From NCBI GenBank assembly GCA_946490455.1, contig CAMLXE010000136.1, positions 1-5,402 on the forward strand: a DNA stretch of 5,402 nucleotides, read 5' to 3'. Each line of letters opens with the position of its first letter. Position 1 is the first letter of the stretch. The notes below the pieces were generated by a model. That model was not told the DNA's origin. It saw nothing but the letters and a program-made list of their open reading frames with translations, and made no database searches. Position numbers and translations under genes: made by a program. This stretch comes from an uncultured Desulfovibrio sp. GTDB lineage: Bacteria; Desulfobacterota; Desulfovibrionia; Desulfovibrionales; Desulfovibrionaceae. Positions 1-5,402 of this stretch are shown here, piece by piece.

Positions 1-22
1 AATCCAATTAGTAAATGATAGT

Positions 23-44
23 ATGTGTATTCAGATTTACACAT
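23..44. promoter_or_regulatory. Operator-like inverted repeat
   Basis: ATGTGTA (23-29) and TACACAT (38-44) are perfect inverted complements separated by 8 nt. No T run follows on either strand, so it does not look like an intrinsic terminator. The arm length and near one-turn centre spacing would suit a dimeric repressor site upstream of the deacylase gene, whose start is 175 nt away. The surrounding sequence is AT-rich, so a chance match is possible and no regulator can be named. Confidence 0.2.
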
Positions 45-218
45 TTGCTGGTATATGTATTTATGTTTTTCAGTATGCAAAAAGAAAAATTCATGCGATA
101 ATCGATAATCCAGAAGACAGGTTTCCTGGAGTGGCATTTTTGCGTTCCGCGCGATATAGGGGGCGGGTGAACTTCTTGTTTGCGTGCCTGTTCCAAACAA
201 TCTGCTGGAGTCTGAAAA

Positions 219-686
219 ATGCGTGTTGATGCGGTAAAAAAGCAACTGGAGGCTTACGGCCTTCTGGATCGATATATTGAATTTCCTACATCGAGTGCCA
301 CGGTGGAGCTGGCGGCACAGGCCGCCGGATGTGAACCTGGACGGATTGCCAAGACTCTTTCCTTCAAGACGAATTCTGGTCCTATTGTTATTGTGGTCAT
401 GGGAACTGCAAGAATTGACAATCGGAAATTCAAGGACTGTTTCAAGGAAAAGGCCCGTTTCCCACAGGGAGATGAAGTCGTTGAACTTATTGGGCATCCC
501 ATTGGAGGCGTGTGCCCGTTTGCGGTTAATGAAGGCGTAAGGATTTATCTGGATGTCAGCCTGAAGGCCTTTGATCCGGTCTATCCGGCAGCAGGGGCTC
601 CCAATAATGCAGTTTGTCTTTCGCTTGAAGAACTGGAACGTGCAACTGGCGGTACATGGATCGACGTGTGCAAGACAGTTGTCTGA
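219..686 (+). CDS. YbaK/EbsC family aminoacyl-tRNA deacylase (free-standing trans-editing domain)
   Basis: The 155-residue product matches the single-domain YbaK/EbsC fold in length and in motif order. Visible are a TSSATVELAAQAAG segment (24-37), the IAKTLSFK segment (43-50) with Lys45 aligning to the essential lysine of YbaK/ProX proteins, DNRKFK (67-72), the glycine-rich GHPIGGVCPF (92-101), LDVSLKAFDPVYPAAGAPN (111-129) and a WIDVCK tail (147-152). Family members hydrolyse mischarged tRNAs, typically Ala- or Cys-tRNAPro, in the cytoplasm, protecting translation fidelity. Which tRNA this one edits cannot be read from the sequence, and the group is not clearly classical YbaK or ProX, so no symbol is given. 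The ATG at 219 has a GGAG at 207-210 with an 8-nt spacer. No proS or other translation gene is adjacent, and it appears to be transcribed alone, ending at the terminator at 1041-1083. Confidence 0.93.
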   Translation: MRVDAVKKQLEAYGLLDRYIEFPTSSATVELAAQAAGCEPGRIAKTLSFKTNSGPIVIVVMGTARIDNRKFKDCFKEKARFPQGDEVVELIGHPIGGVCPFAVNEGVRIYLDVSLKAFDPVYPAAGAPNNAVCLSLEELERATGGTWIDVCKTVV

Positions 687-1040
687 AATGTCTTCAGCAC
701 TTTTGCAGAATATACTCGTGAGGAGTGGGATTTCATTCGGTTTTTTAAGATAAGGTACAGTTGGTCGATATGCAGCTGCTGGTCTTGCCTCTGCTGACAT
801 TCAGATTTTCCTAGGAGGCCCATTAGAGTACGTCATGTAAAAAATGATTGGGGTGAGGATATCTTTCGATACGGAGGAAAGTCGTGGCACCTGGTTGGGA
901 GATGTTTCGGCAGGGAAAGTCAGGAGCACCCTGTCTTGGGGATTATTTTTTTCCAGAATACAGAATCTCCCGGTGAACGATCTGAAAAAGGAGTGCGTTC
1001 CGAGAAGAATTCTGTGTCGTATGGTTTGGGATGTACGATC
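687..1040. other. Gene-free stretch between the deacylase stop and its terminator
   Basis: No ORF here shows recognisable protein features. A consensus AGGAGG box (813-818) is followed only by an ATG-TAA pair (835-840) at an overlong spacing, so it serves no visible gene. A 93-codon ORF from 844 runs straight through the terminator palindrome and lacks a ribosome binding site. The stretch may be a long 3' untranslated region of the deacylase message, may contain a small RNA ending at the terminator, or may be eroded sequence. I saw no convincing promoter. Confidence 0.5.
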
Positions 1041-1083
1041 AGGAATGACAAAAGCAAGCGCTTGCTTTTGTCATTCCTTTTTT
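1041..1083 (+). terminator. Strong intrinsic terminator: perfect 38-bp palindrome plus T run
   Basis: The 19-nt arm at 1041-1059 (AGGAATGACAAAAGCAAGC) is followed with no gap by its exact reverse complement at 1060-1078. As RNA it would fold into about a 17-bp stem with a GCGC loop. Six T residues follow at 1078-1083 on the + strand. The - strand side has no T run, so termination should be one-directional, for transcripts coming from the deacylase side. Confidence 0.85.
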
Positions 1084-1398
1084 GCTGTTGGGGGAAAGAC
1101 GTCTCAGATGTGTTTTTCACACTGAAGGGTATAAGCCTTCTGCTGTTCTTGTGATAGGAGCGACTCTTTCGAGAGCATGGGGAATCGCTCAGTTGGGGGA
1201 AGACTTTCTGTTGTGGAGCCCCGTTTCGTTGGAAATTGATTTCAGTAATGGGTCTGCCGTTGGGTACCAGAGAAGGGACAGCCGTATCCAGTCCGGTACA
1301 GCAGTAGAACATGTCTGCCTGTGAGGAGCCATCTCAATCGAGTATGCTCCAGAATGAACTGGAAAGGAGTGAAATTCTGCAGTTGGCAGGCAGGCTCG
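1084..1398. other. Gene-free stretch downstream of both flanking genes
   Basis: This lies between the + strand terminator and the stop of the radical SAM gene, so it is a convergent intergenic region. I see no terminator for the leftward radical SAM transcript. There are short hairpins, for example CTCT-TTCG-AGAG near 1167-1178, and an imperfect repeat of GTTGGGGGAAGAC around 1087 and 1192. A 47-codon + ORF (1311-1454) starts with ATG and has a hydrophilic, helix-like composition. It lacks a ribosome binding site, has a stop immediately upstream, and overlaps the radical SAM gene antisense, so I do not call it a gene. Confidence 0.5.
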
Positions 1399-2280
1399 TT
1401 ACATGGTGTCGTAAACTTCCCCAAGAGGGCGGAAACTGCTGCGTGGCCAGGTAAGAGCCTCATCAATATCAGCGAGCATACGTTTTTTGTCTTCTGGAAG
1501 CGTTCCGGAAATATCCGCAAAGTTATTCCAATGATCGCTGTAGAAAAGACCTGTCGTCTCAAGGTGTTCAACCAGCGTTCGAATTTCCCTCAGCACATCG
1601 TGCGGTTCCATGAGGGAAAAACGCCCGGCGCGAATGTCCTCACACAGGGGAGAACCTTCGACAGGTACAAAGGTTCGCAGGCGGATGAAATCTGGATTGA
1701 CCGCATTGAGAACTTTTGCACTGTCCAGTGCATGAGCTTTTGACATTTCGTAACCGCCGAGTCCAGGCATGTAGTACATGCTGAGTTCCATGCCCGCGTC
1801 CTTGACCAGTCTTCCCCCACGGATATGGGTGTCCATGGTTCCACCTTTGTGGATGCGTTCCAGCAGAGGATCGTGTCCTGATTCCATACCGCAGTGAATC
1901 CGGTTGAGTCCTGCTTCGGCAAGTCGCCGCATTTCTTCCGGTGTTTTCAGAACCAGATACTGAGAGGCGCCGTAGGACGTGATTCGTTCAAGCCATGGGA
2001 ATCGTTTGCGAGCATGTTCAAGTACCCGGACAAGCTGATCTGTCTTCATGAGAATGGTATTCCCATCCGCAAGGAACAGACTGCGAATTGCCCGCAAGGG
2101 ATAACGTTCGGCCACTTCGTCCATATCTGCCATGATTTCTTCAACCTTGCGGATTTTGAAACGGCGTCCACGATACATGTTGCAGAAGGCACACCTGTTA
2201 TGCGGACATCCATAGGTGGCCTGAATGATCAGACTGTTCGCCTCACTTGGTGGTCTATATACAATACCTTCATAATGCAT
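1399..2280 (-). CDS. Radical SAM protein of unknown substrate, CX4CX2C cluster motif
   Basis: The 293-residue protein has the radical SAM layout. Cys25, Cys30 and Cys33 in ATYGCPHNRCAFCNMYRG would bind the [4Fe-4S] cluster that cleaves S-adenosylmethionine. An ITSYGAS strand (100-106), a GLNRIHCGMESGHDPLL segment (124-140) typical of the SAM-binding part of the barrel, a YYMPGLGG strand-loop (169-176) and FIRLRTFVPVEGSPL (198-212) follow. The spacing is CX4CX2C rather than the textbook CX3CX2C; I recall this variant in a widespread group of uncharacterised small radical SAM proteins near the Elp3/coproporphyrinogen-oxidase-like branch. No extra C-terminal cluster domain or B12 domain is present. 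Start choice: the ATG at 2280 is preceded by GGAGG with an 8-nt spacer. The frame stays open for 72 codons upstream, but that extension has no family features. There is no operon partner, so the reaction cannot be inferred. Confidence 0.9.
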   Translation of the reverse strand: MHYEGIVYRPPSEANSLIIQATYGCPHNRCAFCNMYRGRRFKIRKVEEIMADMDEVAERYPLRAIRSLFLADGNTILMKTDQLVRVLEHARKRFPWLERITSYGASQYLVLKTPEEMRRLAEAGLNRIHCGMESGHDPLLERIHKGGTMDTHIRGGRLVKDAGMELSMYYMPGLGGYEMSKAHALDSAKVLNAVNPDFIRLRTFVPVEGSPLCEDIRAGRFSLMEPHDVLREIRTLVEHLETTGLFYSDHWNNFADISGTLPEDKKRMLADIDEALTWPRSSFRPLGEVYDTM

Positions 2281-2288
2281 GAAAAATA

Positions 2289-2293
2289 CCTCC
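2289..2293 (-). promoter_or_regulatory. Ribosome binding site deciding the radical SAM start
   Basis: On the - strand this reads GGAGG, 8 nt before the ATG at 2280. It decides between that start and an in-frame ATG at 2496, which would add 72 residues of non-conserved sequence. Confidence 0.8.
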
Positions 2294-2490
2294 GGCGCCT
2301 GATGTTCTGAATCTATGGGGACGATAGCCGGTCTTATGCCGTATCCCGTGCCGTATTCGGAACATCCAGGCCTGATGGTCCGGCGGGGGCCGGTTGTCTG
2401 CCGAAAGATAAGTCCTGATTGGGGCAAGGCAATGGGGAGCGCGATTGGGGTTCTTCCTTGTTTGTGTTTATGCAAAAGGAAGGAAAGGAA

Positions 2491-2577
2491 ATGCATGCAG
2501 GAAACGTATCGTTGCCAGATCCAAATTTACTTGTGGGGATGGAAGCCGAAAATGCCTTTTACTGTATTGCTGCATGA
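2491..2577 (+). CDS. Possible very small ORF (28 aa), unrecognised
   Basis: The ATG at 2491 is preceded by a purine-rich AAGGAAGG (2476-2483) with a 7-nt spacer, a reasonable ribosome binding site. The 28-residue product begins MHAGNVSLPDPNLL and ends AFYCIAA; it has no signal peptide or membrane segment. An in-frame ATG at 2470 would add seven residues. A second short ORF in another frame (2552-2620, 22 codons, MPFTVLLHDSTGK...) overlaps it, which would fit a frameshifted relic as well as chance. I do not recognise either product. Length alone makes a random ORF likely. Confidence 0.15.
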   Translation: MHAGNVSLPDPNLLVGMEAENAFYCIAA

Positions 2578-2780
2578 TTCTACAGGGAAGGCAATCAGAA
2601 TCTTTGATGACAGGAAGTGATGGCTGAAAGGGGAGAGAGGCTGAGTAAGGCTTGAGGGGAGAAAAGGAATGGAACTTCATGGGGGGGAGTGTTCGTCAAT
2701 GTATCGGGATATGTTTCCCTCATATGGATCAGTGCCAAACTCCGAGTAACAGAACGATTTTCGAGGATCAAGTGATGCAG

Positions 2781-2813
2781 AAAAACAGAAGTACCGGGGG
2801 AGGAGCCTCGGTA
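2781..2813 (-). terminator. Weak candidate terminator for the glycosyltransferase transcript
   Basis: Read on the - strand, TACCG (2813-2809) pairs with CGGTA (2796-2792), enclosing a GC-rich 12-nt loop. It is followed within 6 nt by five T residues (2785-2781). It lies about 200 nt past the glycosyltransferase stop. The stem is only 5 bp without interruptions, so this is a modest candidate; no better hairpin with a T run is visible closer to the stop. Confidence 0.22.
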
Positions 2814-3009
2814 TGATATACCCTGTTACAGGGATGAACAGAAGATTCTGGCCCGAGCAAACCAAGAAACATGGTAAGAGGCTTTTATGGATAAGCCAAC
2901 ACAAAGAATTGCATGTGTCACAACAGATGAGCCCTTTGGGCAAGTTCAGACAGGGGCTTGTGTTGGCGGTGTTGAAAGGAATGGCTTCATATCTGATATT
3001 GAACAGAGC

Positions 3010-4071
3010 CTATGGATTTTTTCTGACAGGGGGGAGTTCAGATTGCTCCTGTTGGAGCATTTCATCAAGTACATGCATAACCTGATCGGGGCTGATACCT
3101 TTCATGCAGGCATGGTCTCTGGAACAGCGTTTTTTCCCGTGCAGCGTACAGGGCCTACAGGGAAGGTCCATTTCCAGTACCCGATCTCGTTCCCCTGCCG
3201 GGGAAAAACCCCAGACAGCCGTAGTGGGACCAAACAGGGCAATAACCGGTGTTCCAACTCCGGAGGCACGGTGCATGGGGCCGGAATCTCCGGTAATCAG
3301 TACGGAAGACTGGTGAAGCAGCGCGCAGGTTTCGCGCAGAGTAGTTCTGTTGGTGAGATCGTGTTCAGAAGAGATTCCTGAAAGAGCGTTTCCTTGACCA
3401 ATCACAAACCAGGGAATGCGTGCAGTGTCCAGATGTTCTGTCAAACGAATCCAGGAGTCTACTTTCCATGCCTTGTCGGGATGAGTAGCGTAGGGATGGA
3501 GAGCAACGGGGGAGACTGTTGTATGGATTTCGGGAATACGGGACAGTATGCTGTCCGCTATGGTCAGCTCTGCTTCGGAGAGGCGAATGAGAGGCAAAAT
3601 TTGATCGCGAGCTGGTGGAGGCGTTTCAATGGCTGTTATATAACGCTGTGGAACGTTCCAGCGAAGCAGCTTTTCACGAAATGGAACTCCCCTGCCCGCA
3701 AGATGCAGGCGACGTTCCAGTCCCATCTTGTCATAGCGGCGAACAGGTCCTCTCCACAGAAGTGACATGAGCCGGGAACGTAACGTTCCATGTAGATCCA
3801 GCAGCCCGCAGTCGGCATAGGCAGCAGCAATCTCCTGTATTCGCAGGAGAAAATGAGGGAAATGCATATCGCTTGCATCAAGACCGATAGTGTTGCGTAC
3901 AGCCGGATGGCCTTCAAAAAGAGGTGCGTAGGCCTTGCGGGTAACCACAACAAAGTCCCAGCCGCGGGTTCTGCGCCAGTAGTCCAAAACGCCAGTGGTC
4001 AGGGCAACGTCTCCGAGGGCACTGAACCTGACCATGACCCAGCTGGTGGGGAGTGTATCAGAAGTTTTCAT
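3010..4071 (-). CDS. Glycosyltransferase family 9 protein (ADP-heptose:LPS heptosyltransferase type)
   Basis: At 353 residues this has the usual GT9 length and both Rossmann-like halves. The N-terminal VMVRFSALGDVALTTG (12-27) is the GT9 signature, with Asp21 at the position of the catalytic aspartate of WaaC/WaaF. LLDLHGTLRSR (90-100) and GPVRRYDKMGLERRL (108-122) follow. The C-terminal half has VALHPYATHPDKAWK (189-203), ITGDSGPMHRASGVGTPVIALFGPT (259-283), which forms the nucleotide-sugar site, and a four-cysteine segment (Cys305, 308, 316, 322) common in this family. Such enzymes add heptose to the lipopolysaccharide core at the inner face of the inner membrane; the exact acceptor is not deducible. 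No other LPS gene is adjacent. The ATG at 4071 is the most upstream start, because a TGA lies 15 nt before it in frame, but it lacks a Shine-Dalgarno sequence. Met13 (4035) is an alternative that still retains the signature, also without a good site. Confidence 0.92.
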   Translation of the reverse strand: MKTSDTLPTSWVMVRFSALGDVALTTGVLDYWRRTRGWDFVVVTRKAYAPLFEGHPAVRNTIGLDASDMHFPHFLLRIQEIAAAYADCGLLDLHGTLRSRLMSLLWRGPVRRYDKMGLERRLHLAGRGVPFREKLLRWNVPQRYITAIETPPPARDQILPLIRLSEAELTIADSILSRIPEIHTTVSPVALHPYATHPDKAWKVDSWIRLTEHLDTARIPWFVIGQGNALSGISSEHDLTNRTTLRETCALLHQSSVLITGDSGPMHRASGVGTPVIALFGPTTAVWGFSPAGERDRVLEMDLPCRPCTLHGKKRCSRDHACMKGISPDQVMHVLDEMLQQEQSELPPVRKNP

Positions 4072-4087
4072 ATGGGGAGTGTATCAG
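4047..4087. repeat. 15-bp direct repeat straddling the glycosyltransferase start
   Basis: TGGGGAGTGTATCAG occurs exactly at 4047-4061 and again at 4073-4087, a period of 26 bp. The right copy occupies the position where the ribosome binding site should be; the left copy lies in codons 4-9 of the gene. The period is not a multiple of three. It looks like a small local duplication, though a pair of regulatory half-sites is also possible. Confidence 0.7.
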
Positions 4088-4177
4088 TCGGAGCAGAAAA
4101 AGAAAAGACGGGGTGAGCGGTTGTTGGGAATCATTCAGTTTGGTCGCTTCAGGTTGGTTGATTGGAGTTCGGTGGCT

Positions 4178-4400
4178 TTTGGCTTCATTTGCAATGAACT
4201 TGGTAAAGGCAAAAAAATACGAATTGTCGATGTAGCTGTCGCCGACCGAATGAGAATTTGCAATCTCTCGTGCCTGACTCCCGAAACCATAGTGATAGAC
4301 AGCTTGCCAGTGAGGTTGAAAGATTTGATGCCTGTTCTGGACCAATGACTCTGGTCCTGACAGATATGTAGGTAAAGTTCATGGATGCATACTGTATTGA
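4178..4400 (-). pseudogene. Decayed IS630-family-like transposase fragment
   Basis: Translated on the - strand, one frame reads CQDQSHWSRTGIKSFNLTGK followed by LSITMVSGV and LQIL (about 4383-4250). This pattern parallels the conserved IS630 stretch in which an aspartate of the DDE site precedes a W-x-x-x-G-x-x-P segment, then a T-G-x-x pair and an M-[IV]-S-x-V strand. About 4250 the similarity jumps one frame to SVGDSYIDNSYFFAFTKFIANEAK-like sequence (4249-4178), which fits the following 'FxxFLxxLI' helix. A stop codon lies just upstream in the first frame, and the segment carrying the final catalytic residue is missing. No terminal inverted repeats were recognised. The call rests on remembered family patterns in a fragment of about 70 codons and could be wrong; the neighbouring IS5-like relic makes it more plausible. 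Confidence 0.38.
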
Positions 4401-4590
4401 TTGCTCTTCAACATTCATCAATCAGGTGTCCAGCCTGTCTGCAATACATTGACGCGGAATGTCCCGAATGATGTCTGCAAGGACAGCAGATGATAGATTC
4501 TTGCTGTTGGAGAAAGGGATGCGGAGTACAATCCGGAGAACTGGTCAGTTGTACTAAAATATCTGGTAGCTACCTTGTAGTACTGAAGTT

Positions 4591-5224
4591 TTATCCAGAA
4601 TATTTTGGCGAAAAGGCAAGATAAATGAAGATAATGAAGTTGCCGGGGCAGTAATGGTAGAACCACATGGACACCGACAGCCTTTCATCGGAGCAACGGT
4701 TCTTTCACGAACAAGGAGTAGACGAAATCCGCCTTGAGTTTATCTTGTTTCTGCCTCTGTGTGAGTATGTTCATATCAAATTCATTAAGGATAGATTTCT
4801 TCTTTGACTCGTGAAATTCATGGCCCTTGTCCAGACAGAGATAGTGAATGTCACCCTTCCAGGAATCAGCCATCCATTTGGCAGAAATTTTCAGCATGGC
4901 TTCCTTCTGTCCGGTCGATATACCTGCTGGCCCTTGTTATTGTTCCTTCTAGTGAAATCTTCAGATTCTTTCACTGAGTGGGAATTGCCACTTTTCCCTG
5001 ACTCTGCTGAATTGTCCAAGGATATTTACCGCTGTTTTTTTGAGATGGCAGCAAATCCTGCAATAAAGATCCATTCGAGGTATGATTGGTATCCTCTCCG
5101 GCAGTTGCCGATAATTTCGGAGAGGAATATTGCCTATAGCAGGGTCGGCTGCCACTGTTGCTTTTTCCCGCTTGAATGGAATTAAATGTGCATTCAATGC
5201 ATCTTGGAGTTTATCAGGTATCAC
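4591..5224 (-). pseudogene. Decayed IS5-family-like transposase remnant
   Basis: Three pieces lie in the order expected for an IS5-type DDE transposase. An N-terminal IPDKLQDALNAHLIPFKREK (about 5221-5162) resembles the usual 'P-x-x-L/W...L-x-P' opening. In the same frame, after TGA, TAG and TAA stops, comes HYLCLDKGHEFHESKKKSIL (about 4843-4784), close to the LCLDKGYDY core around the second catalytic aspartate. After a frameshift, RR (4734-4729), a degraded stretch where RRWVVERTHSW would be, then LSVSMW and NFIIFIYLAFS (4641-4607) follow, matching the '(R)LLIRWEK...ENFIAFLHLAF' C-terminus, ending at TAA 4593-4591. About 211 codons remain of a usual 250 or more, so the middle is deleted. 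It cannot encode an active enzyme. Terminal inverted repeats and target duplications were not identified. The C-terminal match and the CLDKG core are the strongest parts. Confidence 0.5.
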
Positions 5225-5402
5225 ACTAAAATTTGTATGGTGGATACCATAAGTTGAACAGATCTTTTAACAATCAAAAAGAAATCCAGAGTGTTTCATA
5301 GGAATATAACTCTATAATATTGAATAGATATAGGTTTGCTCAGCGTTTTAGAGACTACAAGAATAGTCGTGTATAACAATATATAATTATTTAATTTGTT
5401 GT
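5225..5402. other. AT-rich right edge with a TATAAT box
   Basis: Base composition becomes markedly AT-rich here, unlike the three genes. A perfect TATAAT at 5313-5318 (+) could be a -10 element, but no good -35 lies 16-18 nt upstream, and such hexamers are common in AT-rich DNA. A hairpin TATGGT-GGAT-ACCATA lies at 5236-5251, just upstream of the IS5-like relic. No protein gene is visible. Confidence 0.35.
5345..5380 (+). CRISPR. Single CRISPR-repeat-like 36-mer at the window edge (unconfirmed)
   Basis: The segment begins GTTTTAGAGAC and ends GTATAACAAT, and is 36 nt between these limits. Known type II repeats are often 36 nt, begin GTTTTAGAG or GTTGTAG, and end in ACAAT or AAAAC. Its two ends are partly complementary, and the middle contains a GACTA/TAGTC inverted repeat (5353-5357 and 5364-5368). 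Only 22 nt follow, so a second repeat, due near 5410, cannot be seen. No cas gene or anti-repeat was found in the window. It may be coincidence in AT-rich DNA. Confidence 0.2.

Larger units (their letters stand above)
2281..3009. other. 729-bp intergenic stretch without a recognisable gene
   Basis: It separates the radical SAM gene from the upstream-lying glycosyltransferase gene, both on the - strand, and is too long for a shared operon. No ORF in any frame resembles a protein I know. It holds a GC-rich hairpin CCGGC-GGGG-GCCGG (2380-2393) in the presumed 5' leader of the radical SAM gene, a small palindrome CCCTGT-T-ACAGGG (2821-2833), a weak leftward terminator candidate near 2781-2813, and several very short + strand ORFs preceded by plausible ribosome binding sites. 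No clear -35/-10 pair for the radical SAM gene is visible; the sequence may be eroded coding DNA. Confidence 0.5.

Noticed and set aside
130..146. Sigma-54 promoter (TGGCATTTTTGC)
   Set aside because: Only 7 nt separate the GG and GC elements; sigma-54 promoters require 10.
687..797. 36-codon open stretch continuing in frame after the deacylase stop (EYTREEWDFIRFFK...)
   Set aside because: The deacylase already ends at the usual family position (WIDVCK), so a readthrough or lost C-terminal tail is not supported; the length is compatible with chance.
1180..1250. tRNA-like D-arm string (CGCTCAGTTGGGGGA)
   Set aside because: The string resembles a tRNA D-arm, but the closing GAGC, an anticodon stem and a GTTCGA T-loop are absent at the right distances.
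920..1312. 130-codon - ORF
   Set aside because: It crosses the terminator palindrome, is low in coding character (rich in Ser, Arg, Pro) and lacks a recognisable domain or ribosome binding site.
2281..2496. 72-residue N-terminal extension of the radical SAM protein
   Set aside because: The GGAGG box 8 nt before the ATG at 2280 fixes the start, and the extension is proline-rich, unlike the family, and has no ribosome binding site of its own.
2887..3381. 164-codon + ORF with an AAGAGG box
   Set aside because: Three quarters of it is antisense to the glycosyltransferase, and the product (MDKPTQRIACVTTDE...) resembles no known protein. Only the first 41 codons are independent of that gene.
3995..4348. 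117-codon + ORF ending in KKIRIVDVAVADRMRICNLS...
   Set aside because: Its first part is antisense to the glycosyltransferase and the rest is antisense to the IS630-like relic; there is no ribosome binding site and no family match.

Overview
The window is gene-poor. Only three intact protein genes are convincing, and together they cover about 45% of the 5.4 kb. They are a free-standing YbaK/EbsC-type aminoacyl-tRNA deacylase (219-686, +), a small radical SAM protein (1399-2280, -) and a glycosyltransferase family 9 (heptosyltransferase-type) enzyme (3010-4071, -). The glycosyltransferase implies a Gram-negative envelope. Its sequence, and that of the deacylase, resemble what I remember of Desulfovibrionaceae (Desulfobacterota). 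That assignment is inference from memory, not a database result.

Layout: 1-218 is an AT-rich leader carrying an operator-like inverted repeat. The deacylase follows, with a good ribosome binding site. About 355 nt beyond its stop lies a perfect 38-bp palindrome followed by a T run, which is a strong intrinsic terminator for + strand transcription. The radical SAM gene points left; a GGAGG box fixes its start at 2280 and excludes a 72-residue upstream extension. The 2281-3009 gap holds no recognisable gene, only a few very short ORFs with plausible ribosome binding sites. The glycosyltransferase, also pointing left, lacks a visible ribosome binding site, and a 15-bp direct repeat straddles its start codon.

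The right end (4090-5224) holds what I read as decayed transposase fragments on the - strand. One is IS630-like (about 4178-4400) and one is IS5-like (about 4591-5224); both are broken by frameshifts and the IS5-like one also by stop codons. The last 180 bases are AT-rich, with a TATAAT box. A single 36-nt stretch (5345-5380) has the general form of a type II CRISPR repeat, but the window ends before a second copy could appear.

The three genes are not an operon and have no obvious shared function: translation quality control, an unassigned radical chemistry, and envelope glycan synthesis. The low coding density, eroded insertion sequences and lost ribosome binding site suggest a genome, or a genomic region, undergoing reduction. 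I did not find a convincing new multi-gene system. The right edge is the place most worth extending.
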